From Bacteroidales bacterium UBA3868 (GTDB taxonomy: Bacteria; Bacteroidota; Bacteroidia; Bacteroidales; WCHB1-69): DNA of 13,004 bases. The notes below the pieces were generated by a model. It worked only from the letters and a program-made list of their open reading frames with translations. It had not been told where the DNA came from and did not search any database. This document shows positions 7,128-13,004 of this stretch, one piece after another. Position 1 is the stretch's first letter, and each line of letters opens with the position of its first letter. The DNA is taken from contig DGGS01000121.1 in the NCBI GenBank assembly GCA_002392325.1, forward strand, positions 1 through 13,004, read 5' to 3'. The translations under genes and the position numbers were made by a program.

Positions 7128-9123
7128 AGATCAGAAATACGGTTCTACGGTTCTTGGCCCTGCCGATGGCGGTGTTGTTGTCGGCGATGGGCTGGCTTTC
7201 GCCATAACCCTTGTAGCGGAGCCGGTCGGCGGGGATGCCTTTGCTGAGTACATGGTCGTAAACCGCCTTGGCGCGCAGTTCGGAGAGCTTCAGGTTAGCG
7301 TCGTCATTGCCGATGTTGTCGGTGTGTCCCTGAATCTCCACTTTCACCGTGGGGTTGTCTTTCAGGAACTCCACAAACAAGGCGATGATGACCTTGGAGG
7401 CCTGGGTGAGCGTGTAGGAGTTGGTTTCGTAATAGATGTCGCGGAGGTCGCACACCTTGCCGGTTTCGATGGCCTTCACCTCCGCATCTTTGGTCACCAC
7501 CGGCGCGTCCATCTGCTCTGGTGTGATGATTTGCGAGTCATAGGAGTGCCCCTCTTTCTTTACGGTGAGGATAACCGGTTGCGGGTCGTCCTTTTTCACT
7601 TCCGTGGCCACGGCGTAATTGCCGCTGTTGGCGTTCACAATGCCCGTGGCGATGACATTGGTGGCGGTGTCCCGAATCTCCACGGTGGCGCCTTCCAGGT
7701 CGCCGTCATCGGCGGTCACCTTGCCTTTCACAATCATCATCACATGCGGGCGTGCGGCCTCGTACAGCTCGAACTCGTAGATGTTCCAGTCGTTGTTGTC
7801 GATGTTGTTGGAGGAAAAATAGCCGGTTTTGCCGTCCAGACTGACGAAGAAATCGACCTCGTTGTTTTCAGAATTGATCGGATATCCGATGTTGGTGGGC
7901 GCGGTCCAGCGGTTCTTTTCATCCAGTTTGGAAAAGAAGATGTCCTGTCCGCCCATGCCGTCGTGTCCGGAGGAGGAAAAATAGAGCGTTTTGCTGTCGG
8001 TGTGCAGGAATGGCGACCGTTCGTCCTGAGGCGTGTTGATGGTGGGACCAAGGTTCACGGGCTTGCGCCAGGTGCCGTCGCTGTTGCGTTGCGAGAACCA
8101 GATGTCGGCGCCGCCATAGCCGCCCGGACGGTCGGAGGCGAAGAAGAGCACTTTGCCATCGGAACTCAACGATGCCTGCGATTCCCATGAGTCGTTGCGG
8201 TTGATGTTGGATCCCAGCGATTTGGGCTCCGTCCATTCGTCATCCACAAATTCCGAGTAGTACAAGTCGTAGTTGTGGTAGCCGTTAGTCGATACCAACT
8301 TGGTGAAAATGAGCATGTCGTTGGTGATGTTGATGGTGGGGCTGCCCTCGCTGAGCGCGCGGTTGAAAGGGGAGGGCAGGGGGGTGCCAGCACCAAATCC
8401 GCCGCCCTTCTTGTCACTGGAGGTGAAGAACTCCTTGCTTACCTTTTCCCCGTGACTGAACGGTCCCTGGTCCACCACATCCTTGCGCCGGGTGAAATAG
8501 AAGTGCTCACCATCGGGGGAGAGCGTGCCCAGGTACTCATCATCCGAAGTGGAGATGCCGGACACGGGCTTTGGCTCAAAAGGCACGGGATGGTTCAGGA
8601 TGTTGTCGTAGAAACGGGCTTTCCGGATGAGCAGTTGCGCCTCGCCCAGTTTGGCCGTGTCCTTCGGAGCGGAGAACAGTTCGGGGTTGTCCACGATGAC
8701 GCCCGCAAACTTGATGGCTTCCGCAAAATCCTCGTTGAAGTAGGCCAGCCGCGCGGCATACAGGTTGCAATGCGGCTTGTAGTATGGGCACACATTGTAC
8801 ATCCGGTTGAAGGCCGCCATGGCTTTCTTGTAGTCGGTTTTGTCCTTCGTCTTGGCCTGGTACCGGTTGGCTTCTATGGGAAGGTAGTAACTAATTGCGT
8901 AATAATAGTTTACATCCAGATATTCGGGATGTTCAGATAGGATGTCGTCGTAAATCTCCAGAGCTTCCTCTTTTTTTCCGCTTTTCTGGAGATCACGGGC
9001 TTTCTTAAACAGTTTTTCCGAACTTTTATCCATGGTCTGCTCGCAAGGATCCTCTTCCTCTTGCGCAAAACCGGGCAGTGCGCAAAAGAGAAGAAAGAGG
9101 AAAAGCAGCAGACGGGGTTTCAT
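7117..9123 (-). CDS. OmpA family protein with TPR, PD40 propeller and CRD-like domains (PorE-like architecture)
   Basis: The 668-residue protein has a signal peptide (residues 1-20, LPGFA then Q21), so it is periplasmic or outer-membrane associated. A TPR-like helical region covers about 32-175. A PD40/WD40-like beta-propeller covers about 190-455, with repeats such as LSPDGEHFYFTRR (201-213), LSSDGKVLFFASDRPGG (319-335) and SLDGKTGYFSS (428-438). Residues 464-525 resemble a carboxypeptidase regulatory-like domain (VKGKVTADDGDLEGATVEI, 465-483). The C-terminal OmpA domain (560-668) has GHTDNIG (599-605) and SELRAKAV (614-621); D602 and R617 match residues that bind peptidoglycan diaminopimelate in OmpA. 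This order is that of PorE, a T9SS component of Porphyromonas gingivalis, but related Bacteroidota paralogues share it, so PorE identity is a hypothesis. It sits 17 bp after tpiA and overlaps murC. Confidence 0.9.
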   Translation of the reverse strand: MKPRLLLFLFLLFCALPGFAQEEEDPCEQTMDKSSEKLFKKARDLQKSGKKEEALEIYDDILSEHPEYLDVNYYYAISYYLPIEANRYQAKTKDKTDYKKAMAAFNRMYNVCPYYKPHCNLYAARLAYFNEDFAEAIKFAGVIVDNPELFSAPKDTAKLGEAQLLIRKARFYDNILNHPVPFEPKPVSGISTSDDEYLGTLSPDGEHFYFTRRKDVVDQGPFSHGEKVSKEFFTSSDKKGGGFGAGTPLPSPFNRALSEGSPTINITNDMLIFTKLVSTNGYHNYDLYYSEFVDDEWTEPKSLGSNINRNDSWESQASLSSDGKVLFFASDRPGGYGGADIWFSQRNSDGTWRKPVNLGPTINTPQDERSPFLHTDSKTLYFSSSGHDGMGGQDIFFSKLDEKNRWTAPTNIGYPINSENNEVDFFVSLDGKTGYFSSNNIDNNDWNIYEFELYEAARPHVMMIVKGKVTADDGDLEGATVEIRDTATNVIATGIVNANSGNYAVATEVKKDDPQPVILTVKKEGHSYDSQIITPEQMDAPVVTKDAEVKAIETGKVCDLRDIYYETNSYTLTQASKVIIALFVEFLKDNPTVKVEIQGHTDNIGNDDANLKLSELRAKAVYDHVLSKGIPADRLRYKGYGESQPIADNNTAIGRAKNRRTVFLIYDK

Positions 9124-9140
9124 AAATAGCAGAAAAACAG

Positions 9141-9923
9141 CTAGTTCTCTTTAATTACGGTCTCACCGGCTTCGATGATTTTGAAGAAGTCGTCGGCTTT
9201 GAGGGAGGCACCGCCAATCAGGCCGCCGTCCACATCCTGCTGGGAGAAGAGTTCGAGCGCGTTCTTGGCGTTGCAGCTGCCACCGTAGAGGATGTAGGTG
9301 TTGACCGCCATCTCAGTGCCGAATTTCTTCTCAATGAGGGAACGGATGAAGGCCAGCATCTCCTGTGCCTGGGCCGGAGTGGCGGTTTCGCCGGTGCCGA
9401 TGGCCCAGATGGGTTCGTAGGCGATGATCACACGCTCCATCTGTTCGGGCGTGAGTTTGTAAACGCTCTCTTCCAGTTGTTTTTGTACGATTTCAAAATG
9501 CTTGCCCGACTTGCGTTCGTCCAGTGACTCGCCGCAGCACATCACCGGCACGATGTCGTTGGCCAGCAGGCGAAGCATTTTCTTCAACACGATCTCATTC
9601 GTTTCACCAAAATATTTTCTTCTTTCAGAGTGGCCTACAATGCAGAAGGACACATCCATGCCGGCCAGCATCTCGGCGGAAACCTCGCCCGTATAGGCGC
9701 CGTTCTCGTATTCGCTCACATTCTGCACGCCGGCGTAGAACTGGCTGCCCTCCTCGTTGGCATGGTCGGTCACCAACTCGGCATAGACCAATGGCGGGCA
9801 AAGCACAATCTCCGTTTCAAAATTATAATCCGCAAGTTTTTCTTCGATTTCACTGATAAGATCCTCGGCTTCGTCGAAGTTCTTGTTCATTTTCCAGTTT
9901 CCAATAACAATTTTAGGTTTCAT
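9141..9923 (-). CDS. tpiA: Triosephosphate isomerase
   Basis: This enzyme interconverts dihydroxyacetone phosphate and glyceraldehyde 3-phosphate in glycolysis and gluconeogenesis. The 260-residue TIM barrel shows N9 and K11 (GNWKMN), catalytic H98 (VGHSERR) and catalytic E170 in AYEPIWAIGTG. It also has the flexible-loop region and the phosphate-binding ILYGGS (211-216) and GGLIGGASLK (233-242) segments. The residues after YGGS are CNAKN rather than the common V-x-P-x-N, a small variation. The ATG at 9923 starts the conserved KIVIGNWK strand. It is the first gene of a tight unit with the PorE-like gene and murC, under a strong-looking promoter about 67 nt upstream. Confidence 0.98.
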   Translation of the reverse strand: MKPKIVIGNWKMNKNFDEAEDLISEIEEKLADYNFETEIVLCPPLVYAELVTDHANEEGSQFYAGVQNVSEYENGAYTGEVSAEMLAGMDVSFCIVGHSERRKYFGETNEIVLKKMLRLLANDIVPVMCCGESLDERKSGKHFEIVQKQLEESVYKLTPEQMERVIIAYEPIWAIGTGETATPAQAQEMLAFIRSLIEKKFGTEMAVNTYILYGGSCNAKNALELFSQQDVDGGLIGGASLKADDFFKIIEAGETVIKEN

Positions 9924-9989
9924 AATGATATAAGTGTTTTAAATTGATAATCTTATTATTTTGGAAGGTGTAAAAATCCAACACGGTTG

Positions 9990-10020
9990 CAAAAATAATA
10001 AAAATGACTGGATGTTCAAA
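9990..10020 (-). promoter_or_regulatory. Bacteroidota-type promoter for tpiA - PorE-like - murC
   Basis: On the minus strand TTTG (10020-10017), a 19-bp spacer and TATTTTTG (9997-9990) match the -33/-7 consensus TTTG-N19-21-TAnnTTTG exactly. The predicted leader to the tpiA ATG is about 60 nt. This is the best-formed promoter in the window. Confidence 0.75.
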
Positions 10021-10092
10021 TTTTGTTTTATTCAAAAATTCCTTTCACCCTTCCCCCCTTGTACCTGATGCACCCCTTTCGCCTATTTTTTG

Positions 10093-10100
10093 TATCTTTG
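10093..10100 (+). promoter_or_regulatory. Putative -7 promoter element for the M24B aminopeptidase gene
   Basis: TATCTTTG matches TAnnTTTG. It ends 14 nt before the ATG at 10115 and 23 nt before the alternative ATG at 10124, giving a very short leader. This rules out the far-upstream start at 10004. No clear TTTG -33 box is present at normal spacing. Confidence 0.55.
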
Positions 10101-10114
10101 CCCGCATTTTAAAC

Positions 10115-11413
10115 ATGACGATTATGCGATACAAACCACTGCCTTCACAGTTTTACATCCGCAACCGCAAGAATGTGGTGGGCGAGATGGAACGCAACTC
10201 CATTGCCGTGCTGGTTTCCCACGACGAGTATCCGCGTTGCGGTGACACGACCCAGCCGTTCCGCCAAAATTCTGATCTGCTGTATCTTTGTGGTATTGAC
10301 CAGGAGGATACTTACTTGACCTTGGCGCCGTGGCACCCCAATCCGGCATATCGGGAGATTTTGTTCATCAAGAATCCGTCGCCGGAGAAGATCGTCTGGT
10401 TCGGGCACCGGTTGAGCAAGCAGCAGGCAGCCGAGTTGAGTGGCGTGCAGACCGTGATGTTTGTGGAGCAGTTTGAGGGTGTGCTCAACGACCTGATGAT
10501 GCACGCCGAGCATGTGTACCTGCATATTCCGGAGGATCCGCGCATCAAGCCCGACTATCCGACACACGAAGTGCGCTTCGCCAAGCAACTCAAAGCCGAT
10601 TATCCGTTGCACGATTTCCGCCGTCTGGCGCCGATCTTGTATCCGCTGCGCGCGGTGAAATCATCGGAGGAACTGGTGGCGATGAAGTATGCGTGCGATA
10701 TCACGCGCAAGATGTTCGAGAGTGCCTTGAATACTATAGCGCCGGGCCGCTACGAGTACGAGGTGGAGGCCGCCATGACCTATGAGCTCATCCGCAACGG
10801 TGGCACCGCGCATTCCTTCGCGCCCATTGTGGCCGCCGGAGCCGACACCTGTATCCTGCATTACATCAAGAATGACAAGATCATGAAGGACGGCGATCTG
10901 TTGCTGATGGACTTCGGCGCCGAGTACGCCAACTATGCCGGCGACTGCTCGCGAACGGTGCCCGTGAACGGCAAGTTCACGCCCCGGCAGAAGCAGGTTT
11001 ACGAAGCGGTTCTTTCCATCTATAAAGAAACCATTCCCAGATTCAAACCAGGCATGACGATTCACAAAATCAATGATTTCGTGTTCAAGCGTATGGACGA
11101 GGAACTGATAAAGCTGGGACTTTATACTTGGGACGATGTGAAGAACCAGGACCCCGATATGCCCTGTTTCAAGAAATACTATATGCACAACACCAGCCAT
11201 TTCATCGGGTTGGATGTGCATGATGTGGGCCAGCGCGACTGGGTGTTCCAACCGGGTAATGTTCTCAGTTGTGAACCAGGTATTTACATTGCTGAGGAAG
11301 GCATCGGCGTGCGTATTGAAACCGATGTGGTGGTGGGTGAGAAACCCATCGACCTGCTCGCTGGCACACCTGTGGAAGTGGAAGAAATTGAAAACGCCAT
11401 GCGTAGGGCGTAG
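10115..11413 (+). CDS. Aminopeptidase P family protein (M24B, Xaa-Pro aminopeptidase)
   Basis: The protein is predicted to remove the N-terminal residue from peptides whose second residue is proline. It has 432 residues from the ATG at 10115, or 429 from 10124. The N-terminal creatinase-like domain (about 5-180) is followed by the pita-bread metallopeptidase domain (about 185-425). All five metal ligands are visible: D266 (LLMDFGAEY), D277 (AGDCSRT), H362 (NTSHFIGLDVHD), E387 (LSCEPGIYI) and E402 (RIETDVVV). H233 and H249 are further candidate active-site histidines. No signal peptide is seen, so it is probably cytosolic. A longer open frame begins at 10004 but crosses the promoter. The next gene starts 28 bp downstream with no visible terminator, so co-transcription is possible. 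Confidence 0.95.
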   Translation: MTIMRYKPLPSQFYIRNRKNVVGEMERNSIAVLVSHDEYPRCGDTTQPFRQNSDLLYLCGIDQEDTYLTLAPWHPNPAYREILFIKNPSPEKIVWFGHRLSKQQAAELSGVQTVMFVEQFEGVLNDLMMHAEHVYLHIPEDPRIKPDYPTHEVRFAKQLKADYPLHDFRRLAPILYPLRAVKSSEELVAMKYACDITRKMFESALNTIAPGRYEYEVEAAMTYELIRNGGTAHSFAPIVAAGADTCILHYIKNDKIMKDGDLLLMDFGAEYANYAGDCSRTVPVNGKFTPRQKQVYEAVLSIYKETIPRFKPGMTIHKINDFVFKRMDEELIKLGLYTWDDVKNQDPDMPCFKKYYMHNTSHFIGLDVHDVGQRDWVFQPGNVLSCEPGIYIAEEGIGVRIETDVVVGEKPIDLLAGTPVEVEEIENAMRRA

Positions 11414-11428
11414 ATTCAGAATTTAAAA

Positions 11429-11456
11429 TAAACTCTGAACTTTGAACTCTGAACTT
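11429..11456 (+). repeat. 7-bp tandem repeat, four units
   Basis: The units are TAAACTC, TGAACTT, TGAACTC and TGAACTT, each differing from the next by one or two bases. The array fills the gap after the M24B gene and runs into the next gene. It contains the only plausible near-cognate start of that gene (TTG at 11442) as well as in-frame stop TGA at 11436. Confidence 0.85.
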
Positions 11457-12452
11457 CTGAAAAGCATATTATCCTGCCGCAGTCTTTCCATCGTGGGGAT
11501 GGCGAAGAATACCGGAAAAACGGTGTGCTTGAATTATGTCCTGGACCAGCTGCGCGCGACCGACAAAGTGATTGCGGTGACCTCCATAGGATTGGACGGA
11601 GAGAAGACGGATCAGGTGACGCAGACCGAAAAACCGGAAGTGACCTTGGCGGTGGGCACCTATTTTGTGACCACAGAATACCATTACCGCCAGCGGCAGT
11701 TGCTTTCGGAAATTTGCCAGTTGTCGGAGGACACCACCTCGCTGGGGCGGCTGGTGACGGCGCGTGTGTTGCAGGAGGGCAAGGCGATTCTGGCAGGGCC
11801 GTCCTCCACTGGGCGTATCCGCACGCTCATTGGCGAGTTGCGGGAGATGGGCGTTGACCTGACCATTGTGGATGGCGCGCTTTCGCGCAAGAGTCCCGCC
11901 TCGCCCGCGGTGACTGACGGATTGATTCTGACTACGGGCGCGGCCATTGCACCGGACTTGAATTCCATAGTGTCCAAAACAAAGTTTGTCTATCAGTTGA
12001 CGCAACTCTCAGAATATGAAGTGGATAATCGTGATGAACTGATGCAATATGAGTCGGGCATCTATGCGTTGGAGGAGGGTGGGGCACACCGTTTGCCCAT
12101 TGCCTCGTCATTGTTGTTCACGAAATGCAAGGATATCTTGTTCAGCCATGGAAACACATTGTTTATCAGCGGTATTGTCACCGACAACATGCTCGACTAT
12201 CTTCGGATGCAACCGAATGTAAAGGATATTCAACTGATAGTCAAGGATTTCACAAAGATTTTTGTCACCCCGTTTGTGCTGCAGGGTTTCTTGCAGAAGG
12301 GTGGTCGGTTGAGGGTGCTGAAGCGTCCCAACTTGCTGGCGATGTGTATTAACCCCACATCTCCCACCGGGTTCAAGCTGGAGTCGGAGCAGTTGCGCGC
12401 CGCCTTGCGGCAGGTGGTTGGCGTTCCTGTGTACGATGTGGTGGCGATGTAA
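11442..12452 (+). CDS. P-loop protein, probable KamB-like (lysine 5,6-aminomutase reactivase subunit family)
   Basis: The 336-residue protein has an N-terminal Walker A motif GMAKNTGKT (19-27). Further motifs are TSIGLDGEKTD (47-57), EKPEVTLAVGTYFVTT (63-78) and a Walker B-like IVDGALSRKSPASPA (142-156), with D144 as the likely Mg-coordinating acid, then TTGAAI (164-169). This pattern resembles KamB, the ATP-dependent partner that with KamC helps reactivate adenosylcobalamin-dependent lysine 5,6-aminomutase. The assignment is from memory of family motifs. No kamC, kamD, kamE or other lysine-fermentation gene is in the window, so a different P-loop role is possible. The start is weak: a TTG at 11442, since a stop (11436) lies just upstream in frame and the first ATG is M20 within the Walker motif. 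Confidence 0.6.
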   Translation: MNSELLKSILSCRSLSIVGMAKNTGKTVCLNYVLDQLRATDKVIAVTSIGLDGEKTDQVTQTEKPEVTLAVGTYFVTTEYHYRQRQLLSEICQLSEDTTSLGRLVTARVLQEGKAILAGPSSTGRIRTLIGELREMGVDLTIVDGALSRKSPASPAVTDGLILTTGAAIAPDLNSIVSKTKFVYQLTQLSEYEVDNRDELMQYESGIYALEEGGAHRLPIASSLLFTKCKDILFSHGNTLFISGIVTDNMLDYLRMQPNVKDIQLIVKDFTKIFVTPFVLQGFLQKGGRLRVLKRPNLLAMCINPTSPTGFKLESEQLRAALRQVVGVPVYDVVAM

Positions 12453-12464
12453 TGATTTTTTTCT

Positions 12465-12472
12465 TATTTTTG
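12465..12472 (+). promoter_or_regulatory. Putative -7 promoter element for the toxin-antitoxin pair
   Basis: TATTTTTG followed by CAAACC matches TAnnTTTG. It ends 21 nt before the ATG at 12494. It begins 12 nt after the stop of the KamB-like gene, so any -33 region would lie inside that gene; no clear TTTG is seen there. Confidence 0.6.
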
Positions 12473-12493
12473 CAAACCTAAAATTCACAAACC

Positions 12494-12649
12494 ATGTCAC
12501 CAAAAAAAGAAACCAAGAAGAATTCAAAACTCAAAGAAAAATCGATCAAATCCAAAACCGGCATCGCCGGGCTTTGGGGGGCATTAAAAGGTAAAATACA
12601 TTACAAGGACGATTCGATTTTCAATTTGGGATGGGACGTTACTTGTTAG
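12494..12649 (+). CDS. Small Lys-rich protein, candidate antitoxin (DUF2281-like end)
   Basis: The ORF encodes 51 residues. Residues 1-21 are very rich in lysine (MSPKKETKKNSKLKEKSIKS and on). Residues 22-49 read TGIAGLWGALKG, then KIHYKDDSIFNL. The second half resembles the toxin-binding end of short DUF2281-type antitoxins paired with VapC nucleases (a G-x-x-KGKI-x-x-x-DD pattern), but the match is loose. Support for a real gene: a TATTTTTG promoter element 21 nt upstream, a 19-bp overlap with the following PIN gene in another frame, and a position typical for antitoxins. The basic N-terminus could contact DNA, which is inference. No conventional helix-turn-helix, AbrB or Phd fold is evident. 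Confidence 0.65.
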   Translation: MSPKKETKKNSKLKEKSIKSKTGIAGLWGALKGKIHYKDDSIFNLGWDVTC

Positions 12650-13004
12650 ACACCTGTGTTCTGGTGTGGCTTCTAAAAGAAGACAATCGAGTAAAGGAAC
12701 TGGCGGAGGATATTAATTACTATCAAGGTGATTATGCCGTATCCATTGTTTCCATTGCTGAACTGTTGTATCTTGCACAGAGTGGAAAACTGAAGATAGA
12801 TATATCTTTTAATGAACTTATAAAGCTATTAAAATCAAAGCAGATATCAGCGTTGGAAGGTAATGTGAAAACTATGGAATTCTTGTCAGAACTTCCTTTT
12901 TACAAAAAGCACACGGATCCGCTTGATCGTTTAATTATAGCTCAAGCGATTGCGGATGACCGTATTCTGATCACTGGGGATATGAAATTTAAGTTGTACA
13001 AAAA
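12631..13004 (+). CDS. PIN domain nuclease, VapC-type toxin (3' end cut by window)
   Basis: The gene continues past the window; 124 codons are visible. PIN-domain toxins are Mg-dependent ribonucleases, usually held in check by the antitoxin encoded just upstream. The four acidic active-site positions are visible: D7 in YLLDTCVLVWLL, E44 in SIAELLYLAQSGKL, D99 in HTDPLDRLIIAQA and D117 in LITGDMKF. The DPLDR and ITGD forms are those of the COG3744-type VapC branch, whose proteins are about 125-130 residues, so only a few residues are probably missing. The ATG at 12631 overlaps the small ORF by 19 bp, which suggests translational coupling. By eye the region is AT-richer than the genes to its left, consistent with acquisition by transfer. 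Confidence 0.88.
   Translation, partial: MGRYLLDTCVLVWLLKEDNRVKELAEDINYYQGDYAVSIVSIAELLYLAQSGKLKIDISFNELIKLLKSKQISALEGNVKTMEFLSELPFYKKHTDPLDRLIIAQAIADDRILITGDMKFKLYK

Noticed and set aside
6408..7247. Plus-strand open frame (279 codons) antisense to murC
   Set aside because: It is a shadow of murC and the end of the OmpA-like gene. No recognisable motif or initiation context was seen.
7252..8190. Long plus-strand open frame (312 codons) antisense to the OmpA-like gene
   Set aside because: It lies wholly within a confidently assigned gene. Its composition (Val/Gly/His-rich) is what the complement of that coding sequence gives, and no domain or promoter supports it.
10004..10114. N-terminal extension of the aminopeptidase P gene
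   Set aside because: The extra 37 residues cross a TAnnTTTG promoter element at 10093-10100 and the tpiA promoter region, and they do not resemble the family N-terminus.
11429..11456. CRISPR-like or mobile-element repeat
   Set aside because: The units are only 7 bp, directly adjacent with no spacers, and there is no terminal inverted repeat or transposase nearby.

Overview
The window looks like chromosomal DNA from a member of the Bacteroidota, probably a Bacteroidales-like bacterium. Four things point this way: (1) repeated TAnnTTTG -7 promoter elements, several as TATTTTTGCA; (2) a secreted peptidase with a C-terminal type IX secretion (T9SS) sorting domain; (3) a TPR / PD40 propeller / CRD-like / OmpA protein built like PorE; (4) DUF2851, YraN and MmcQ proteins of Bacteroidota type. 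No rRNA, tRNA, CRISPR array or insertion sequence was seen.

Layout. Bases 51-385 (+) are RNase P RNA with its own terminator. It converges with a minus-strand block at 421-4305. Read in its own direction, that block encodes a T9SS-exported M28 metallopeptidase, an MmcQ/YjbR protein, a secreted S41 peptidase and YraN. A 167-bp divergent intergenic region (4306-4472) separates this block from a plus-strand DUF2851 gene. The DUF2851 promoter is enclosed by a perfect 9-bp inverted repeat. DUF2851 converges with murC with only 12 bp between their stops. murC is the last gene of a tight minus-strand unit, tpiA - PorE-like OmpA protein - murC (17-bp gap, then an 11-bp overlap), driven by a near-ideal Bacteroidota promoter at 9990-10020. 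A 191-bp divergent region leads to plus-strand genes: an M24B aminopeptidase P family protein, then a P-loop protein resembling KamB (lysine 5,6-aminomutase reactivase subunit). The KamB-like gene starts with TTG inside a 7-bp tandem repeat. An AT-richer toxin-antitoxin-like pair follows: a 51-residue Lys-rich ORF overlapping a PIN/VapC-type nuclease that runs off the right edge.

How the genes fit together. Most of the window is housekeeping or envelope-related: tRNA processing (rnpB), glycolysis (tpiA), peptidoglycan precursor synthesis (murC), a peptidoglycan-anchored outer-membrane protein, and secreted or cytosolic peptide breakdown (S41, M28, M24B). The accessory part is the right end. 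I see no strong evidence for a wholly new multi-gene system. The best candidates for follow-up are the orphan KamB-like gene with its repeat-embedded start, the toxin-antitoxin pair, and the uncharacterised DUF2851 gene with its palindromic promoter.
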